Source: Actinomycetota bacterium
GTDB taxonomy: Bacteria > Cyanobacteriota > Vampirovibrionia > Obscuribacterales > Obscuribacteraceae
Direction: 5' to 3'
Length of the DNA: 7,704 nt
Assembly: GCA_903970355.1 (NCBI GenBank)
Contig: CAJCIF010000045.1
Coordinates: 1 to 7,704, forward strand
Shown here: in pieces, positions 1 to 6,584 of the stretch
Position numbering within the stretch: position 1 is the first letter of the stretch
How the letters are laid out: every line of letters begins with the position of its first letter
Notes under the pieces: generated by a model
What the model was told of the DNA's origin: nothing
Databases searched by the model: none
What the model saw: the letters and a program-made list of their open reading frames with translations, nothing else
Translations under genes and position numbers: made by a program

Positions 1-450
1 GGCGGGAATATTCTCGCCAGCCAGAATTTCAGGGTGCACTCTTACAACAAGCAGTTCTTCGTAATAAGAACGATTGAAAATTCCAATTGTGCCGCGCTCA
101 GGAAGTTTTTTAAAGCAGCGCCAGAGGTAATCGTGATCCAGTTCTTCTGAAGAGGGCGCTTTAAAGCTTGCAACCTGACAACCCTGCGGGTTCAGACCCG
201 ACATAACATGTTTGATCGTGCCGTCTTTACCGGCGGCATCCATGGCTTGAAAGATTATAAGTAGTGCCCACTTGTTGTCAGCATAGAGCTTGTCCTGCTC
301 CCGCGCCAATTCCTGCACATTGCTTTGCAGCAATTCTTTGGCGTGCTCTGCCAAATCCTTAATCTGGTAGCCCGGATCGAAATCTTCCGCAAGGGAGATT
401 TTCTTGTCATGAGGCACGATGAATTTCTTGATTATCCGGTCCGGCTTCAT
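1..450 (-). CDS. ppk2: Polyphosphate kinase 2 family protein, N-terminal part (cut by left edge)
   Basis: PPK2 enzymes are cytoplasmic P-loop kinases that move phosphate between inorganic polyphosphate and nucleoside mono- or diphosphates. The 150 visible residues contain the Walker A stretch MDAAGKDGTIKHVMSG (from about residue 70), then NPQGCQV, the lid-type segment SFKAPSSEELDHDYLWR, LPERG, and the Walker B region IGIFNRSYYEELLVVRVHPE (NRS at 126-128). All are PPK2 hallmarks. The wording resembles class III or class I single-domain PPK2, but the class and the preferred nucleotide cannot be settled without the C-terminal half. The start is the ATG at 448-450. It is the only ATG after an in-frame upstream stop (484-486), though no good Shine-Dalgarno sequence precedes it. 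The gene diverges from the reductase at 544, with a 93-bp spacer. The family call is very secure; the direction of the reaction is not. Confidence 0.95.
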   Translation of the reverse strand, partial: MKPDRIIKKFIVPHDKKISLAEDFDPGYQIKDLAEHAKELLQSNVQELAREQDKLYADNKWALLIIFQAMDAAGKDGTIKHVMSGLNPQGCQVASFKAPSSEELDHDYLWRCFKKLPERGTIGIFNRSYYEELLVVRVHPEILAGENIPA

Positions 451-543
451 AAAAAGGGCTCTGGAAGTTAGGCAAAGAGTGTACTACCTTTATGTCATAT
501 GAGAGCCATATTGGTTCGGGCTCTTATGGCAACGGAGCAAGAG
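451..543. promoter_or_regulatory. Divergent spacer between ppk2 and the RclA-like reductase
   Basis: This 93-bp gap must hold the promoters of both divergent genes. On the plus strand a weak sigma70-like pair is visible: TTAGGC (468-473), a 17-bp spacer, and TATGTC (491-496). If used, it would start transcription just past 499 and so favour the 544 translation start. The hexamer GGCTCT occurs at 457-462 and again at 519-524, and its inverted copy AGAGCC lies at 502-507. The pair 502-507/519-524 could form a 6-bp hairpin with an 11-nt loop in the reductase leader. The promoter assignment is an inference from weak matches. Confidence 0.35.
534..537 (+). promoter_or_regulatory. Shine-Dalgarno GGAG that sets the reductase start at 544
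   Basis: GGAG ends 6 nt before the ATG at 544. The in-frame ATGs at 499 and 526 have no comparable site. The 15 extra residues of the longer reading also precede the normal N-terminus of this family, where the FAD-binding strand begins within the first ten residues or so. Confidence 0.7.
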
Positions 544-1959
544 ATGGCAGACCTAGAGCATTATGAGTATGCAATTATTGGCGGCGGTAAAGGGGGAAAA
601 ACCCTTGCGGTGGCGCTTGCGACAGCCGGCCACAAAACAGTACTCGTCGAAAGAGACAAAATTGGCGGCTCTTGTATTCGGGTGGCCTGCATACCCAGTA
701 AAACAATGGTTCGAAGCGCACAAGTAATGGCGCTTATCACAGATGCTTTTAAGTACGGCATCGATGCCACACCACCAGTGGTATTGATGGATAAAGTTAT
801 GGCGCGCAAAAGAGACGTCGTTGAAGAAATGACGAGCGCCAACTGGGAACAGTTTAAAAGGTCTGGCATGGATTTCATCCTTGGCACTGCCAAATTTATT
901 GCAGAAAAGACTTTTGAAGTTGCCAGCTACGAACAAACACGTACGATTAAAGCGAACAAAATTTTCATCGGCACTGGCTCGCGCCCTTTTATTCCGAAAA
1001 TCTACGACAACGTCAAACCGCTAACCAGCGAGGCGCTCATGAACATTGCCTATGTTCCTGATAGTTTGCTTGTTGTGGGCGGGGGTTATATCGGTCTTGA
1101 ATTCGCTCAGATGTTTCAGCGCTTCGGCAGCGAAGTTATATTGATTGAGCGCGGCGAACAACTTCTTGCTCGTGAAGATTATGATGTCTCAGATGCGGTT
1201 CGCAAAGCAATTGAAGAGGATGGCATTGATGTCCTTCTCAATACGCAAGTGCTGGAAGCTTCTCGCAACGGTGTTGAAGTTGAACTTAAGATTCAGACAA
1301 CAAAAGGGGAACGCACTATATCTGGTGCACAAGTGCTGGTTGCAACGGGACGCATTCCCAATACTGAAGCTCTCAATTTAAAAGCAGCCGGTATTGACAC
1401 CGACGAGCGAGGATTCATTAAGGTGAATGATATGCTCGAAACAAGTGCCAAAGATATCTGGGCACTCGGTGATGTAAACGGCGGCCCGCAATTTACACAT
1501 ATATCGCTCGATGATTTCCGGATTGTCTTTGCCAATCTCAATGGCGGCAATCGCTCAAGAAAAGATCGAGCCGTGCCCTACACCATCTTTATCGAACCGG
1601 AATTAGCACGGGTCGGCATAAACGAAAAAGAAGCAATTCAATCCAAAAAACCATTCCGATTGGCTTATGTGCCGATGTCCGTTATACCGGCCGCGAAAAC
1701 ACGCGGACAAACGGAAGGATTCATGAAAGCCATAATCGACAAAGAAAACTCTCAAGTGTTAGGGATTGCTTTCTTTTGTGCAGAAGCGGCCGAAATTATG
1801 GCCGTTGTCCAGGTGGCGATGCAAGCGCGATTACCATACACATTCTTGCGAGACAATGTCTTCGCTCACCCAACGCTCGCAGAAGGTCTAAACATGCTTT
1901 TTGCCGAAAATAATATTCACGAATATTCGCCGGAACTGGCAGCACTTTCACACGCTTAA
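544..1959 (+). CDS. FAD/NAD(P)H pyridine nucleotide-disulfide oxidoreductase, RclA/MerA-like
   Basis: This 471-residue flavoprotein has the full dihydrolipoamide dehydrogenase fold. The FAD Rossmann motif GGGKGGKTLA is at about 13-22. The redox-active disulfide is C44/C49 in GGSCIRVACIPSK. The NAD(P)H Rossmann motif GGGYIGLEFA is at about 179-188, the second FAD motif ALGD ends at 310, and the C-terminal dimerisation domain carries the catalytic pair H442/E447 in HPTLAE. The GKGGKTLA wording and the C-terminal LRDNVFAHPTLAEGLNMLF resemble RclA, a reductase of reactive chlorine species and hypothiocyanite, and MerA-like proteins more than true lipoamide dehydrogenase. MerA's C-terminal Cys-Cys pair and N-terminal HMA domain are absent, so mercury reduction is unlikely. 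No 2-oxoacid dehydrogenase genes are nearby. The substrate is therefore open: oxidised thiols, hypothiocyanite or metal ions are candidates. The ATG at 544 is chosen over 499 because of the GGAG at 534. Confidence 0.9.
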   Translation: MADLEHYEYAIIGGGKGGKTLAVALATAGHKTVLVERDKIGGSCIRVACIPSKTMVRSAQVMALITDAFKYGIDATPPVVLMDKVMARKRDVVEEMTSANWEQFKRSGMDFILGTAKFIAEKTFEVASYEQTRTIKANKIFIGTGSRPFIPKIYDNVKPLTSEALMNIAYVPDSLLVVGGGYIGLEFAQMFQRFGSEVILIERGEQLLAREDYDVSDAVRKAIEEDGIDVLLNTQVLEASRNGVEVELKIQTTKGERTISGAQVLVATGRIPNTEALNLKAAGIDTDERGFIKVNDMLETSAKDIWALGDVNGGPQFTHISLDDFRIVFANLNGGNRSRKDRAVPYTIFIEPELARVGINEKEAIQSKKPFRLAYVPMSVIPAAKTRGQTEGFMKAIIDKENSQVLGIAFFCAEAAEIMAVVQVAMQARLPYTFLRDNVFAHPTLAEGLNMLFAENNIHEYSPELAALSHA

Positions 1960-1979
1960 GAATTAAAAGCGAACATCCG

Positions 1980-3101
1980 TTACTGCACTTTGCCGCGCCC
2001 AGCAATTTCCCAAATATGCACAATCTTGTTTTTGCGATGGCAATAGTAATGGTCGTGCAAATTGAGCGTCGTATCAATGTGGCTTGGAATCAGTTTCACT
2101 TTATCGCCTAAATCAATAGGCAAATTTCCTTCCTCGGCTTTTAAATGCCCGTGTTCGTCTCCAGCCGGTGTATAGGCAACTCCATACAAATCGGCTGGCT
2201 TTGCCGGACCACTATCAATCGACAACGATTTCCAGCCTGCATCTATAACAGCACGACCTTTTGCAGGCGTGCTTATGACAGTTGCTAAAACAGTCAGCGC
2301 GACCTTATATTTGGTACCGATCGCCTCACCGTAAGCTTTATCCATAAAAACAAAACTGCCCGGTTGCACTTCTGTAACGGCAGAACATTCGGCACAGAAT
2401 TCACACGTTCCGGTACCACCGGTAGTGACAATCGTTAGTTTAATGCCCTTTGACCGAATCAATTCTACGGTGGAATTTAGCTTTGCCATCGCGGCTTCAC
2501 AGCATTTCTTGCGTTCATTCGTGTCTTGAATATGTTGCAAGTGTCCCTCATAGCCCTGCACCCCCAGCAATTCAAGATTTGAAAGTTTCGAAATTTGCAT
2601 GGCCAGTTCAAGAGCCGGTTCGCCAGGTGCAATACCACAGCGATCTTGACCGACATTTATCTCGATCAAAACTTTCGGCTTAACACCGCGCCCTCTCGCC
2701 CCCTCATTTAAAGCTTTTGCCGTTGCGATGTGATCGACTACGACCTTAACGTCCGGTGAGCCGGCAAGCAGATTGAGATAACGCTCAATTTTTATGTTGC
2801 CGGCTATTTCCGTCGTAATCAAAATGTCACTTATGCCGGCTTTCGCCATTACTTCTGCTTCGCTTAACTTCGAAACACAAACCCCCTGAGCGCCTGCCGC
2901 CAAAAAGAGCTTTGCAAATTCCGGACACTTTGCAGTTTTGAGGTGGGGACGTACAGCTACCTTCTTGCCCTTAAAAGTCGAGAACAAGGTGCTGATATTT
3001 GCTTCGGCTATATCCAGATCAACAACGAGACAGGGAGTATCCAATTCGTCAATAGACTGGCCGACTTTCCCACATAAAACGGGCTGTGTGACTATAGCCA
3101 T
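1980..3101 (-). CDS. D-threonine aldolase-like PLP enzyme (D-TA / D-serine dehydratase family)
   Basis: This 373-residue fold-type III (alanine-racemase-fold) PLP enzyme probably cleaves a D-3-hydroxy amino acid, for example D-threonine to glycine and acetaldehyde. Visible motifs are DTPCLVVDLD (about 21-30), the PLP-lysine segment RPHLKTAK (probable Schiff-base K55), SEAE (80-83), GYEGH (183-187), the phosphate-binding GGTGT (228-232), QPGSFVFMD (246-254), DAGWKS (287-292), and the C-terminal metal site SHIDTTLNLHDHYY. H341 and D343 match the His-x-Asp metal pair of D-threonine aldolase; eukaryotic D-serine dehydratase uses His-x-Cys. The length fits the family. The start chosen is the ATG at 3099-3101: the frame stays open to 3386, but the extra residues look unlike the family and no family motif lies in them. 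No Shine-Dalgarno precedes this ATG, and a small ORF ends 5 nt upstream, so translation may be coupled. D-serine dehydratase remains an alternative. Confidence 0.87.
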   Translation of the reverse strand: MAIVTQPVLCGKVGQSIDELDTPCLVVDLDIAEANISTLFSTFKGKKVAVRPHLKTAKCPEFAKLFLAAGAQGVCVSKLSEAEVMAKAGISDILITTEIAGNIKIERYLNLLAGSPDVKVVVDHIATAKALNEGARGRGVKPKVLIEINVGQDRCGIAPGEPALELAMQISKLSNLELLGVQGYEGHLQHIQDTNERKKCCEAAMAKLNSTVELIRSKGIKLTIVTTGGTGTCEFCAECSAVTEVQPGSFVFMDKAYGEAIGTKYKVALTVLATVISTPAKGRAVIDAGWKSLSIDSGPAKPADLYGVAYTPAGDEHGHLKAEEGNLPIDLGDKVKLIPSHIDTTLNLHDHYYCHRKNKIVHIWEIAGRGKVQ

Positions 3102-3106
3102 GATTT

Positions 3107-3367
3107 TTAGACGATGGTTGAACCGCCGGTTTTGGCATTTTTTTGAGCGACTAGCCCTGCGCTTATGGATTGGGCGCGAAATTGCCAGAGTTTCGTTCTG
3201 TGCGTATCGGGTGACGGGGCAGAAATCATCGTGATCGTCGTTTTGCGGAACTGCCCGATAAGCCCACCTCTGCGGCGTGAACGTGGTAGAGGATCTTCCT
3301 CCAGGCGATTGGGACCATTCACGGAAAAATCCAGCGGACTGCCATCGTTGCCTTGATCGGTCGTCAT
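3107..3367 (-). CDS. Hypothetical small protein (86 aa) upstream of the D-TA-like gene
   Basis: I do not recognise this protein. It is 86 residues long. The N-terminal half is hydrophilic and rich in Asp, Asn, Pro and Arg, with the basic cluster RSRRRGG near residues 29-35. The C-terminal half is mildly basic and ends in NAKTGGSTIV. No signal peptide, membrane segment or cysteine is seen, and it could be largely disordered. Support for a real gene: it starts at an ATG (3365-3367) with GGAGG 12 nt upstream and a closer GGA; its codons (many GAT, GGC, CGC, ACG) look like those of neighbouring genes; and its TAA lies 5 nt before the ATG of the PLP enzyme, which itself lacks a ribosome site. Against it: there is no known homology, the best Shine-Dalgarno spacing is long, and the same stretch is open in other frames. 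It may be a leader ORF rather than a functional protein. Confidence 0.5.
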   Translation of the reverse strand: MTTDQGNDGSPLDFSVNGPNRLEEDPLPRSRRRGGLIGQFRKTTITMISAPSPDTHRTKLWQFRAQSISAGLVAQKNAKTGGSTIV

Positions 3368-3495
3368 AAATTTCCAGGGCCTCCAAATAACTTTCGGCCC
3401 CCCAAATGTACCATTTCTAGAGGCTAATGACCGTAAATGAACCGAATTTCCAAGAGATCAATTTCCCCTGATTTTTCGGGTGGTTTTTGGCAACT

Positions 3496-3510
3496 CATAA
3501 AGCGTTTATG
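3496..3510. promoter_or_regulatory. Perfect palindrome CATAAA-GCG-TTTATG, possible operator
   Basis: Two 6-bp arms (3496-3501 and 3505-3510) are exact reverse complements around a 3-bp centre. The site falls between the proposed -35 and -10 of the membrane-protein gene and ends 36 bp before its GTG start. A dimeric repressor bound here would block transcription. The symmetry is seen directly; the operator role is inferred, and the arms are short enough to arise by chance. Confidence 0.35.
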
Positions 3511-3534
3511 CTATGACAATCCCATCCCGCCAGA

Positions 3535-3539
3535 AAGGA
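3535..3539 (+). promoter_or_regulatory. Shine-Dalgarno AAGGA setting the GTG start at 3547
   Basis: AAGGA (within AGAAAGGAT) lies 7 nt before the GTG at 3547. This is good spacing and supports the non-ATG start of the membrane protein. Confidence 0.75.
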
Positions 3540-3546
3540 TATCGCA

Positions 3547-5061
3547 GTGACTGACGCTCTACCCCCTGAAACGAGTACCGCGCCAATCTCACCATCCTGG
3601 AAAACGCTTCTCATTCCAACTAACGGCGTTGCATTTTTTGCCTATTTGCTCTTTCTGTTTTTCATCTGCAAACCCTATTTATTGCTGGGAGACGGGGGAA
3701 CGCTAAGGCACGTGCTTACCGGCCAATATGTCTTCAAAAATCATGCCGTCCCGCTTACCAATTACGTATCCGCAATCGATCCAAAGGCACCGTGGTTAAC
3801 GCACGAATTGCTGTCTGATTTGATCCTGGGTGGTGCACAACAATGGTTGGGCGTAAATGGCGTCGCTCTTGTTGGAGCAATTGCGATCGCTCTTTGCCTG
3901 ACCTGGTCTTATCAATTCGCACGCTACAAAGGGCTGGGCATGGTGTCTGGACTGCTTGCCCTCATTGTCGCCATGCTCACTATGTCTCTCCACTGGTCTG
4001 CCCGGGCACATGTTTTTAGCTATGTGCCATTTCTCCTCATGTACTTCATTCTTTTCACCGATTTGCTATCACAGCGGGCGAAAATTATCTCAACCATATT
4101 TGTAATGGCTCTCTGGGCTAATTTACATGGCAGTTTCGTACTTGGTCTATTTATGATCGCGCTAAAAGTAATTGGCGTTCTAATCGATAAATCTGAATCG
4201 ATTAAACCAACTCTTCTCATTTTTGGAGCGGCATTTCTTGGTGCGTGTTTGAACATTCGCGGCTTTGAGTTTCTAAATTATGTTGCTTCGTACGCCGGCA
4301 GCAAACACATACATCTCTACAACGCCGAGTCACACAGCCTCGATTTCTTAACGGCTGGTTATCCTGCCATCGCCTTTATTCTCCTTATGATAATCATTAC
4401 CGTCCTCTGGATATGGTCGAAAACATTGCCAAAATTTGCGGAGGCTGTCCTTACGATCGCACTCTTTTTGGGCGGTATCTATTCGATGCGCCTGATTCCC
4501 TACTTTGCACTAATTGCCCTGCCCGCCATGGCACCAAGCTGGCGCACGCTTAGTGAGCGCTATCAAAACAAAAAATTCTTTGCACTGGAAAAAAAGATGG
4601 ATGGGCAAGAATCAAAATCGCCAAAAGACTATTGGAAAATCTATGCTCTTACACTCTTTCTCATAATCGCCTGGTTGACACTACCCTTCCTCAAACTCAC
4701 CGATTACGATCCGGAACGCCTACCTGTGAAAGCAATGGACTGGTTAGAAAAAAATCCGCAAACTGGATTGGGATTGAACATGGACAACTGGGGCGATTAC
4801 ATGTATTGGCGCACAGGCAAACCGGTTTTCATCGATGAGAAGGGTGACTTTTACAGCGATGAATTCACTGAAAAATACATCACCATCTACACGGCACAAG
4901 GACCATGGAAAAAGACTCTCGACGAGTACAAATTAAATTGGGTGATCATGCCGAATTGGCTTCCGATAACAACATTACTGCAAGAAGATCCGAATTGGCA
5001 TAAAGTCTATGGCGATGAAACAGCAACGATCGTCGCACGAACCGCAGCGAAAGCACCATAA
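3547..5061 (+). CDS. Polytopic membrane protein, GT-C glycosyltransferase-like, function unknown
   Basis: This 504-residue inner-membrane protein has roughly ten hydrophobic segments (near 27-47, 105-121, 130-148, 157-172, 180-206, 222-236, 271-290, 299-312, 315-330 and 364-382), followed by a soluble domain of about 120 residues. The first large loop (48-100) reads GDGGTLRHVLTGQYVFKNHA, then VPLTNYVS and PWLTHELLSDLILGG. This matches the pattern of a widespread uncharacterised family with an Asp-rich loop, HLxTG, 'P..D..S' and 'W..HEWL' elements. Other shared marks are RAHVFSY (153-159), WANLHGSFVLGL (190-201), and C-terminal NWGDYMYW with PVFIDEKGDFY (414-436). Such proteins are usually placed with GT-C, dolichyl-phosphate-sugar-type transferases, so a lipid-linked sugar donor is plausible but unproven. 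A Lys-rich cytoplasmic-type linker (341-363) precedes the last membrane segment. It stands alone on its strand and begins with GTG. Confidence 0.85.
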   Translation: MTDALPPETSTAPISPSWKTLLIPTNGVAFFAYLLFLFFICKPYLLLGDGGTLRHVLTGQYVFKNHAVPLTNYVSAIDPKAPWLTHELLSDLILGGAQQWLGVNGVALVGAIAIALCLTWSYQFARYKGLGMVSGLLALIVAMLTMSLHWSARAHVFSYVPFLLMYFILFTDLLSQRAKIISTIFVMALWANLHGSFVLGLFMIALKVIGVLIDKSESIKPTLLIFGAAFLGACLNIRGFEFLNYVASYAGSKHIHLYNAESHSLDFLTAGYPAIAFILLMIIITVLWIWSKTLPKFAEAVLTIALFLGGIYSMRLIPYFALIALPAMAPSWRTLSERYQNKKFFALEKKMDGQESKSPKDYWKIYALTLFLIIAWLTLPFLKLTDYDPERLPVKAMDWLEKNPQTGLGLNMDNWGDYMYWRTGKPVFIDEKGDFYSDEFTEKYITIYTAQGPWKKTLDEYKLNWVIMPNWLPITTLLQEDPNWHKVYGDETATIVARTAAKAP

Positions 5062-5186
5062 GCAGTGCCTAGCCTCACCGACTTACCTATTGCGTGACTT
5101 GCTCGACTTTATAGCGTCTTTTGCGGAGCAATTGGACCAATCCATCCGGACAGTTGCTTTGTCAATGTCGGACATACATGGTGGCT
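5062..5186. other. Spacer between convergent genes, no clear terminator
   Basis: This 125-bp gap lies between the 3' ends of the membrane protein and the serine dehydratase. The only symmetric element noticed is ATTGGACCAAT (5131-5141), a 5-bp palindrome with a 1-bp centre, too tight for a hairpin loop and without a T-run. No GC-rich stem followed by T residues was found on either strand. Termination here may be Rho-dependent or within the facing gene. Confidence 0.5.
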
Positions 5187-6584
5187 TTAGCCGAGTGCAA
5201 GTCCGCCGGTAGCCGTTTCCTTGTACTTTTGGTGCATGTCCAATCCGGTCTGCTTCATTACTTCGAGCACACGGTCGAGACTAACAAGATGTGAACCATC
5301 GGAGGCGAGAGAAAGCGAAACAGCATTTAAAGCCTTCACAGCACCCATGGCATTTCTTTCGATGCATGGCACTTGCACAAGTCCTTTAATCGGGTCGCAA
5401 GTCATGCCGAGATGATGCTCGATGCCGATTTCAGCAGCTTGCTCCATTTGCCGTGGTGTGCCGCCTAACATTACAGTTGCACCACCTGCTGCCATTGCAC
5501 ATGATGTTCCCACTTCCCCCTGACACCCTACTTCCGCACCACTAATAGAGGCATGCACTTTGACCAGCGCACCAATCACAGATGCTGCTATCAAGCCATC
5601 AACCAGGTTGTCTTCGGTTAGGTTGTGATCTTCTTTCAGTGTTCTAAACACAGCGGGAATGAGGCCTGATGAACCATTGGTTGGGGCTGTCACGACCCGG
5701 CCGCCGGCTGCATTTTCTTCATTGACGGCCATTGCATAAACAGACGGTCGTAAATCACCTTGTGACCAAACTGGTTTGGTGCCCTTTTTATGTTGTTCGT
5801 ACAAAGACTTAGCGCGACGTTTTACATTCAGACCACCAGGCAGAATTCCGTCTGTGACAAGACCACGGTCGATGCATTCTTCGATCGTTTTCCAGATCCT
5901 AAGCAGACCTTTGCGCAAATCAGTTTCGGAAAGACCACGCGCAGCCTCATTTCGAACTACAACTTGAACGGGCGTAAGACCAGTAGCTTCGCAGATATTT
6001 ATAAACTCAGCGGCCGTATTGTACGGATGTGGAACGGCAACTGTTTCTTTTCCCGATGAACCCCAGATCGTTTGGCCATCCACAATTTGATTGACGAAAC
6101 CGCCACCTACCGAGGCAACCACTTCGGTAAGCAAGAGCTTGTCACCGCTAAACAACGAAAATCGGATCGTATTAGGATGCGGAAGTACCTTTTCGTCTAT
6201 TGTCCATCCCTGCCACTTCAGATCTTTCTCTGGATCGAAAGCAATCGATACGCCGTCAAAATCTATTTTCTTTTCAGTTTGCAGATTCGGCATAGCCTGC
6301 CAAATTTGCTCTACTCCGGACTCCTGGGGATGCAGACCGATTAATCCTGCGCACACAGCACCGTCAGTTGAATGCCCATGCCCAGTCGCCGATAGCGAAC
6401 CAAACAGCTCAACAGTAACATGCAGCGAGGTCTCTGCTTGCTTTTGCATATTTGTATAGGAAACGACCGCTCCCCGAAACTGGCGCGCCGCCAGCATAGG
6501 ACCTACCGTATGAGAGCTAGAAGGACCGATCCCAATTTTGAAAATCTCAAGAGGACTAATATGATCCGCGCGCATCGAGTTCAT
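5187..6584 (-). CDS. sdaA: L-serine ammonia-lyase (L-serine dehydratase), single-chain [4Fe-4S] type
   Basis: This cytoplasmic enzyme converts L-serine to pyruvate and ammonia using an iron-sulfur cluster, not PLP. Its 465 residues combine the beta domain at the N-terminus and the catalytic alpha domain in one chain, as in SdaA of many bacteria. The N-terminal signature [21 protein letters not shown] (10-30) is intact. Other marks are [11 protein letters not shown] (66-76), [11 protein letters not shown] (300-310), and the three cluster cysteines C354 (GCQGEVG), C396 (TCDPIKG) and C407 (PCIERN). Their spacing, 42 and 11 residues, equals that of the structurally known Legionella enzyme (C343, C385, C396). 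The chain ends in GGLALG with no terminal cysteine, so the C-terminal Cys tail ligand described for the Legionella enzyme is not evident. The start at 6584 is followed by a second ATG at 6575; neither has a strong Shine-Dalgarno. The [4Fe-4S] cluster in this family is oxygen-sensitive. Confidence 0.96.
   Translation of the reverse strand: MNSMRADHISPLEIFKIGIGPSSSHTVGPMLAARQFRGAVVSYTNMQKQAETSLHVTVELFGSLSATGHGHSTDGAVCAGLIGLHPQESGVEQIWQAMPNLQTEKKIDFDGVSIAFDPEKDLKWQGWTIDEKVLPHPNTIRFSLFSGDKLLLTEVVASVGGGFVNQIVDGQTIWGSSGKETVAVPHPYNTAAEFINICEATGLTPVQVVVRNEAARGLSETDLRKGLLRIWKTIEECIDRGLVTDGILPGGLNVKRRAKSLYEQHKKGTKPVWSQGDLRPSVYAMAVNEENAAGGRVVTAPTNGSSGLIPAVFRTLKEDHNLTEDNLVDGLIAASVIGALVKVHASISGAEVGCQGEVGTSCAMAAGGATVMLGGTPRQMEQAAEIGIEHHLGMTCDPIKGLVQVPCIERNAMGAVKALNAVSLSLASDGSHLVSLDRVLEVMKQTGLDMHQKYKETATGGLALG

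Larger units (their letters stand above)
3368..3546. promoter_or_regulatory. Divergent spacer between the small ORF/D-TA unit and the membrane protein
   Basis: This 179-bp gap separates two outward-facing units and should carry promoters for both. For the plus-strand gene, TTGGCA (3487-3492) and the extended -10 TGCTATGAC (3509-3517) form a possible sigma70 promoter with a long 19-bp spacer. For the minus strand no convincing -35/-10 pair was found. The minus-strand GGAGG at 3380-3384 is the likely ribosome site of the small ORF. The rest is unremarkable. Confidence 0.4.

Noticed and set aside
499..543. Longer start of the reductase at 499
   Set aside because: No Shine-Dalgarno before 499 or 526, and a good GGAG precedes 544. 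The extra 15 residues lie outside the conserved fold.
553..936. 127-aa minus-strand ORF inside the reductase
   Set aside because: It is antisense to conserved FAD-binding and redox motifs, with a Cys- and His-rich translation typical of shadow frames.
544..1959. Mercuric reductase
   Set aside because: No N-terminal metal-binding domain and no C-terminal vicinal cysteines, both expected in MerA, and no other mer gene nearby.
3165..3356. 63-aa plus-strand ORF opposite the small minus-strand ORF
   Set aside because: No ribosome site was seen, and its position offers no operon context; the minus-strand frame has better start and spacing evidence.
3102..3386. N-terminal extension of the D-TA-like protein to a TTG at 3386 (95 extra residues)
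   Set aside because: The extra residues are Arg-, Ser- and Gln-rich with no family motif, and the enzyme is already full length from the ATG at 3101. The small ORF in another frame explains the open reading better.
3468..3488. Possible terminator CCCTGATTTTTCGGG followed by TTTTT
   Set aside because: The stem is only about 3 bp, a T-rich loop dominates, and no plus-strand gene ends nearby.
5131..5141. ATTGGACCAAT as a terminator between convergent genes
   Set aside because: The palindrome has a 1-nt centre, so it cannot form a normal loop, and no T-run follows.
6091..6459. 122-aa plus-strand ORF inside sdaA
   Set aside because: It lies antisense to a clear L-serine dehydratase; its translation is Ser-, Cys- and Pro-rich and resembles no protein. 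It is a shadow frame.
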